From positions 1-8,590 of the forward strand of contig JAJFHK010000442.1 of assembly GCA_021775655.1 (NCBI GenBank): a stretch of DNA of 8,590 bases, read 5' to 3'. Below are positions 6,877 to 8,590 of the stretch, one piece after another (the stretch's first letter is position 1; each line of letters opens with the position of its first letter). The notes beneath the pieces were generated by a model that had not been told where the DNA came from, searched no databases, and saw only the letters and a program-made list of their open reading frames with translations. The DNA comes from Filomicrobium sp. (GTDB lineage Bacteria > Pseudomonadota > Alphaproteobacteria > Rhizobiales > Hyphomicrobiaceae). The translations under genes were made by a program, and so were the position numbers.

Positions 6877-7675
6877 CCAAAAGATCCATGCCTCGGCAAT
6901 TATTGAGGACGGGGCCGAAATTGGTGAAGGGGCCAAGATCGGGCCCTACTGCATCGTCGGCTCAGACGTTGTGCTCGGGGAGGGCGTAGAGCTCATTTCC
7001 CATGCCGTTGTGGCTGGCCGCACGACTGTGGGCGCGCGCACCAAAGTGTACCCGTTCGCCTCTCTTGGCCATCAACCGCAGGATCTCAAATACAAGGGTG
7101 AACCGTCGACACTGACAATCGGGTCGGATTGTCAGATCCGCGAAGGCGTAACGATGAACCCAGGTACGGAAGGTGGCGGTATGATCACCAGCGTTGGTGA
7201 TGGTTGTGCTTTCCTTGCCAATTCCCATGTCGGGCACGATTGCCGGGTCGGCAACGGTGTAATTTTTTCCAACAACGTGATGTTGGCCGGTCACTGCGAG
7301 GTCGGTGACTATGCGATTATCGGGGGTGGTGCCGCTGTCATCCAATATGCGCGAGTCGGACCGCATGCCTTTGTCGGTGGAATGTCGGGGCTCGAAAACG
7401 ATTTGATCCCCTACGGTATGGCAATTGGAAACCGCGCCTACCTGTCAGGACTAAACATTATCGGGCTGCAACGGCGCAACTTTTCACGCGACGAGATCCA
7501 TGACCTGCGGCGGGCGTACAGATTACTGTTTGCTGCCGAAGGGACGCTTGCTGAGCGCATGGAGGATATCGCTGACGAATTTCAGAATCACACGACGGTA
7601 CAGGAAATCCTTGAGTTTATCCGGATCGGCGGAAAGCGCTCGTTGTGTACGCCGCGCGGCCAAAACGGCGCCTGA
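6869..7675 (+). CDS. lpxA: Acyl-ACP--UDP-N-acetylglucosamine O-acyltransferase
   Basis: LpxA is the cytoplasmic trimer that starts lipid A synthesis by transferring a 3-hydroxyacyl chain from ACP to the 3-OH of UDP-GlcNAc (some relatives use the 3-amino analogue). It has 268 residues (E. coli 262). Hexapeptide repeats run from about 6 to 185, then a helical C-terminal domain. [11 protein letters not shown] holds His120 and catalytic His123 (E. coli His122 and His125). His142 in AGH matches His144, and Arg202 in [10 protein letters not shown] matches Arg204. Gly171 matches the chain-length ruler Gly173 and suggests a longish acyl chain. Oddly, the place of E. coli His160 is Ile158 (codon ATC 7340-7342). 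ATG 6869 lies within the end of fabZ (8-nt overlap) with GAGCGGAA just before it, which suggests translational coupling. The frame is open upstream to 6590, but that part is only a shadow of fabZ. Confidence 0.96.
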   Translation: MADQKIHASAIIEDGAEIGEGAKIGPYCIVGSDVVLGEGVELISHAVVAGRTTVGARTKVYPFASLGHQPQDLKYKGEPSTLTIGSDCQIREGVTMNPGTEGGGMITSVGDGCAFLANSHVGHDCRVGNGVIFSNNVMLAGHCEVGDYAIIGGGAAVIQYARVGPHAFVGGMSGLENDLIPYGMAIGNRAYLSGLNIIGLQRRNFSRDEIHDLRRAYRLLFAAEGTLAERMEDIADEFQNHTTVQEILEFIRIGGKRSLCTPRGQNGA

Positions 7676-7730
7676 TCGGGTTCGGTAAAGCATACGTCGA
7701 AGTTCGACGGAGAGATCGGATTAGTCGACG

Positions 7731-8590
7731 ATGCATAGGCCCCCTGCGAGACGGATCGGCATCTTGGCGGGTGGTCGCAGCCTGCCGATGGAGATCGCTG
7801 AGGGGCTTCAGGGCCGTGGAGTCGGTGTGCATATCGTTGCGATCGAGGGAGAAGCAGATGATGCTCTCAACGCGTTCAATCCCGAGATTTTGAATTGGGG
7901 CCAGATCGGCGGAATCGTTGCTTCATTCAAGAAGGCTGGATGCCAGCAGGTCGCGATAGCTGGAAATGTCAGTCGTCCCGATCTTGCGTCGATCAAACCT
8001 GACCTAGGATTTTTTCGTGCAATCCCCACGGTGTTGCGGCTGATTAGAGCGGGGGGTGACGATGCCATTTTGCGCGGCGTCATTGGATTCTTCGAAGAGC
8101 ACGGACTCGAGATCGTCGGCGTCGATCAGGTTGCACCGCAGCTTCTGGTTGGGGACGGCGGTTTTGCTGGTCCGGAGCACACGAGTGCAGATGTTTCAGA
8201 TATTCGCACCGGATTCCAGATCGTTCGCGCTCTTGCGCCCTTCGATGTCGGCCAGGCTGTCGTCGTAGCAGACGGCCGGGTCGAGTCGATCGAGGGAGCT
8301 GAAGGTACTGACCGCATGCTCGACCGGTTGACGGCCATGCGCCACGCAAGGATGCGTGCTCGTTCTCCGGTCGCACGGGGTATTCTGGTCAAGGCGCCCA
8401 AGCCAGGTCAGGAATTGCGGGTGGATATGCCTGCCATTGGACCGGAGACCGTGCGCAAGGCAGCGGGTGCCGACCTCAAGGGCATTGCAGTCGAAGCCGG
8501 GCGGGTGCTGGCGATCGAGAGAGCGGCATTACTGGACCTTGCGGCAACGCATCGGGTTTTTGTAGCCGGTGTGAGGAGCGACACCCTAGG
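7731..8590 (+). CDS. lpxI: UDP-2,3-diacylglucosamine hydrolase LpxI (3' end outside window)
   Basis: LpxI (DUF1009 family) hydrolyses UDP-2,3-diacylglucosamine to lipid X and UMP, doing in most alphaproteobacteria what LpxH does in E. coli. The frame is open from ATG 7731 to the right edge: 286 codons plus two bases, with no stop. Known LpxI proteins are about 280-290 residues, so nearly all of it is present. The N-terminal domain opens with RRIGILAGGRSLPMEIAEGL (residues 7-26). The middle has GQIGGIVASFKKAGCQQVAIAGNVSRPD (57-84) and LRGVIGFFEEHGLEIVG. The C-terminal domain has PFDVGQAVVVADGRV (170-184), then RVDMPAIGPETV (230-241) with Asp232, the likely counterpart of the essential Caulobacter Asp225, then GIAVEAGRVLAIERAAL. 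An in-frame TAG at 7722-7724 leaves ATG 7731 as the start. GGAGAG at 7709-7714 is a rather distant ribosome site. lpxB would be expected next. Confidence 0.93.
   Translation, partial: MHRPPARRIGILAGGRSLPMEIAEGLQGRGVGVHIVAIEGEADDALNAFNPEILNWGQIGGIVASFKKAGCQQVAIAGNVSRPDLASIKPDLGFFRAIPTVLRLIRAGGDDAILRGVIGFFEEHGLEIVGVDQVAPQLLVGDGGFAGPEHTSADVSDIRTGFQIVRALAPFDVGQAVVVADGRVESIEGAEGTDRMLDRLTAMRHARMRARSPVARGILVKAPKPGQELRVDMPAIGPETVRKAAGADLKGIAVEAGRVLAIERAALLDLAATHRVFVAGVRSDTL

Noticed and set aside
6328..6936. 202-codon open frame on the - strand
   Set aside because: It is antisense to fabZ and the start of lpxA, and no protein family is recognisable.
1..8590. tRNA, rRNA, CRISPR arrays, insertion sequences, toxin-antitoxin or defence genes
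   Set aside because: None was seen on either strand; composition looks even and all large frames belong to one conserved housekeeping cluster.

Overview
The window is a chromosomal cell-envelope biogenesis cluster from an alphaproteobacterium, most likely of the Hyphomicrobiales (Rhizobiales) type. All genes lie on the + strand in the order dxr (3' end only) - rseP - bamA - lpxD - fabZ - lpxA - lpxI (cut by the right edge). Two things point to the taxon. The UDP-diacylglucosamine hydrolase gene is lpxI rather than lpxH. There is also no skp/ompH gene between bamA and lpxD, as is usual in rhizobial versions of this cluster. The genus cannot be fixed from the sequence alone.

Layout: 1-299 is the C-terminus of DXP reductoisomerase (isoprenoid precursors, which include the undecaprenyl carrier). 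522-1946 is RseP, a site-2 intramembrane protease with two PDZ domains. 2346-4742 is BamA, the outer-membrane protein insertase, with a signal peptide, five POTRA domains and a 16-stranded barrel. 5209-6258 is LpxD, 6376-6876 FabZ, 6869-7675 LpxA and 7731 to beyond 8590 LpxI. LpxI is an open frame that runs off the end without a stop. Intergenic gaps are about 222, 399, 466, 117 and 55 nt; only fabZ and lpxA overlap (8 nt).

How they work together: LpxA puts the first 3-hydroxyacyl chain on UDP-GlcNAc, LpxD adds the N-linked chain after LpxC deacetylation, and LpxI hydrolyses UDP-diacylglucosamine to lipid X. FabZ competes for the same 3-hydroxyacyl-ACP pool and sends it to phospholipid synthesis. 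BamA assembles the outer-membrane barrels, including the LPS exporter LptD, and RseP releases envelope-stress signalling. The block thus couples lipid A supply, membrane protein assembly and stress sensing.

Gene content is the ordinary housekeeping set, and I see no mobile element, CRISPR array, RNA gene or new multi-gene system. The points worth a second look are an LpxA in which the position equivalent to E. coli His160 is isoleucine, an RseP longer than is usual for rhizobia, a lone cysteine pair in a BamA surface loop, and the bamA and lpxD leaders, which hold several hairpins and dyads that no gene explains.
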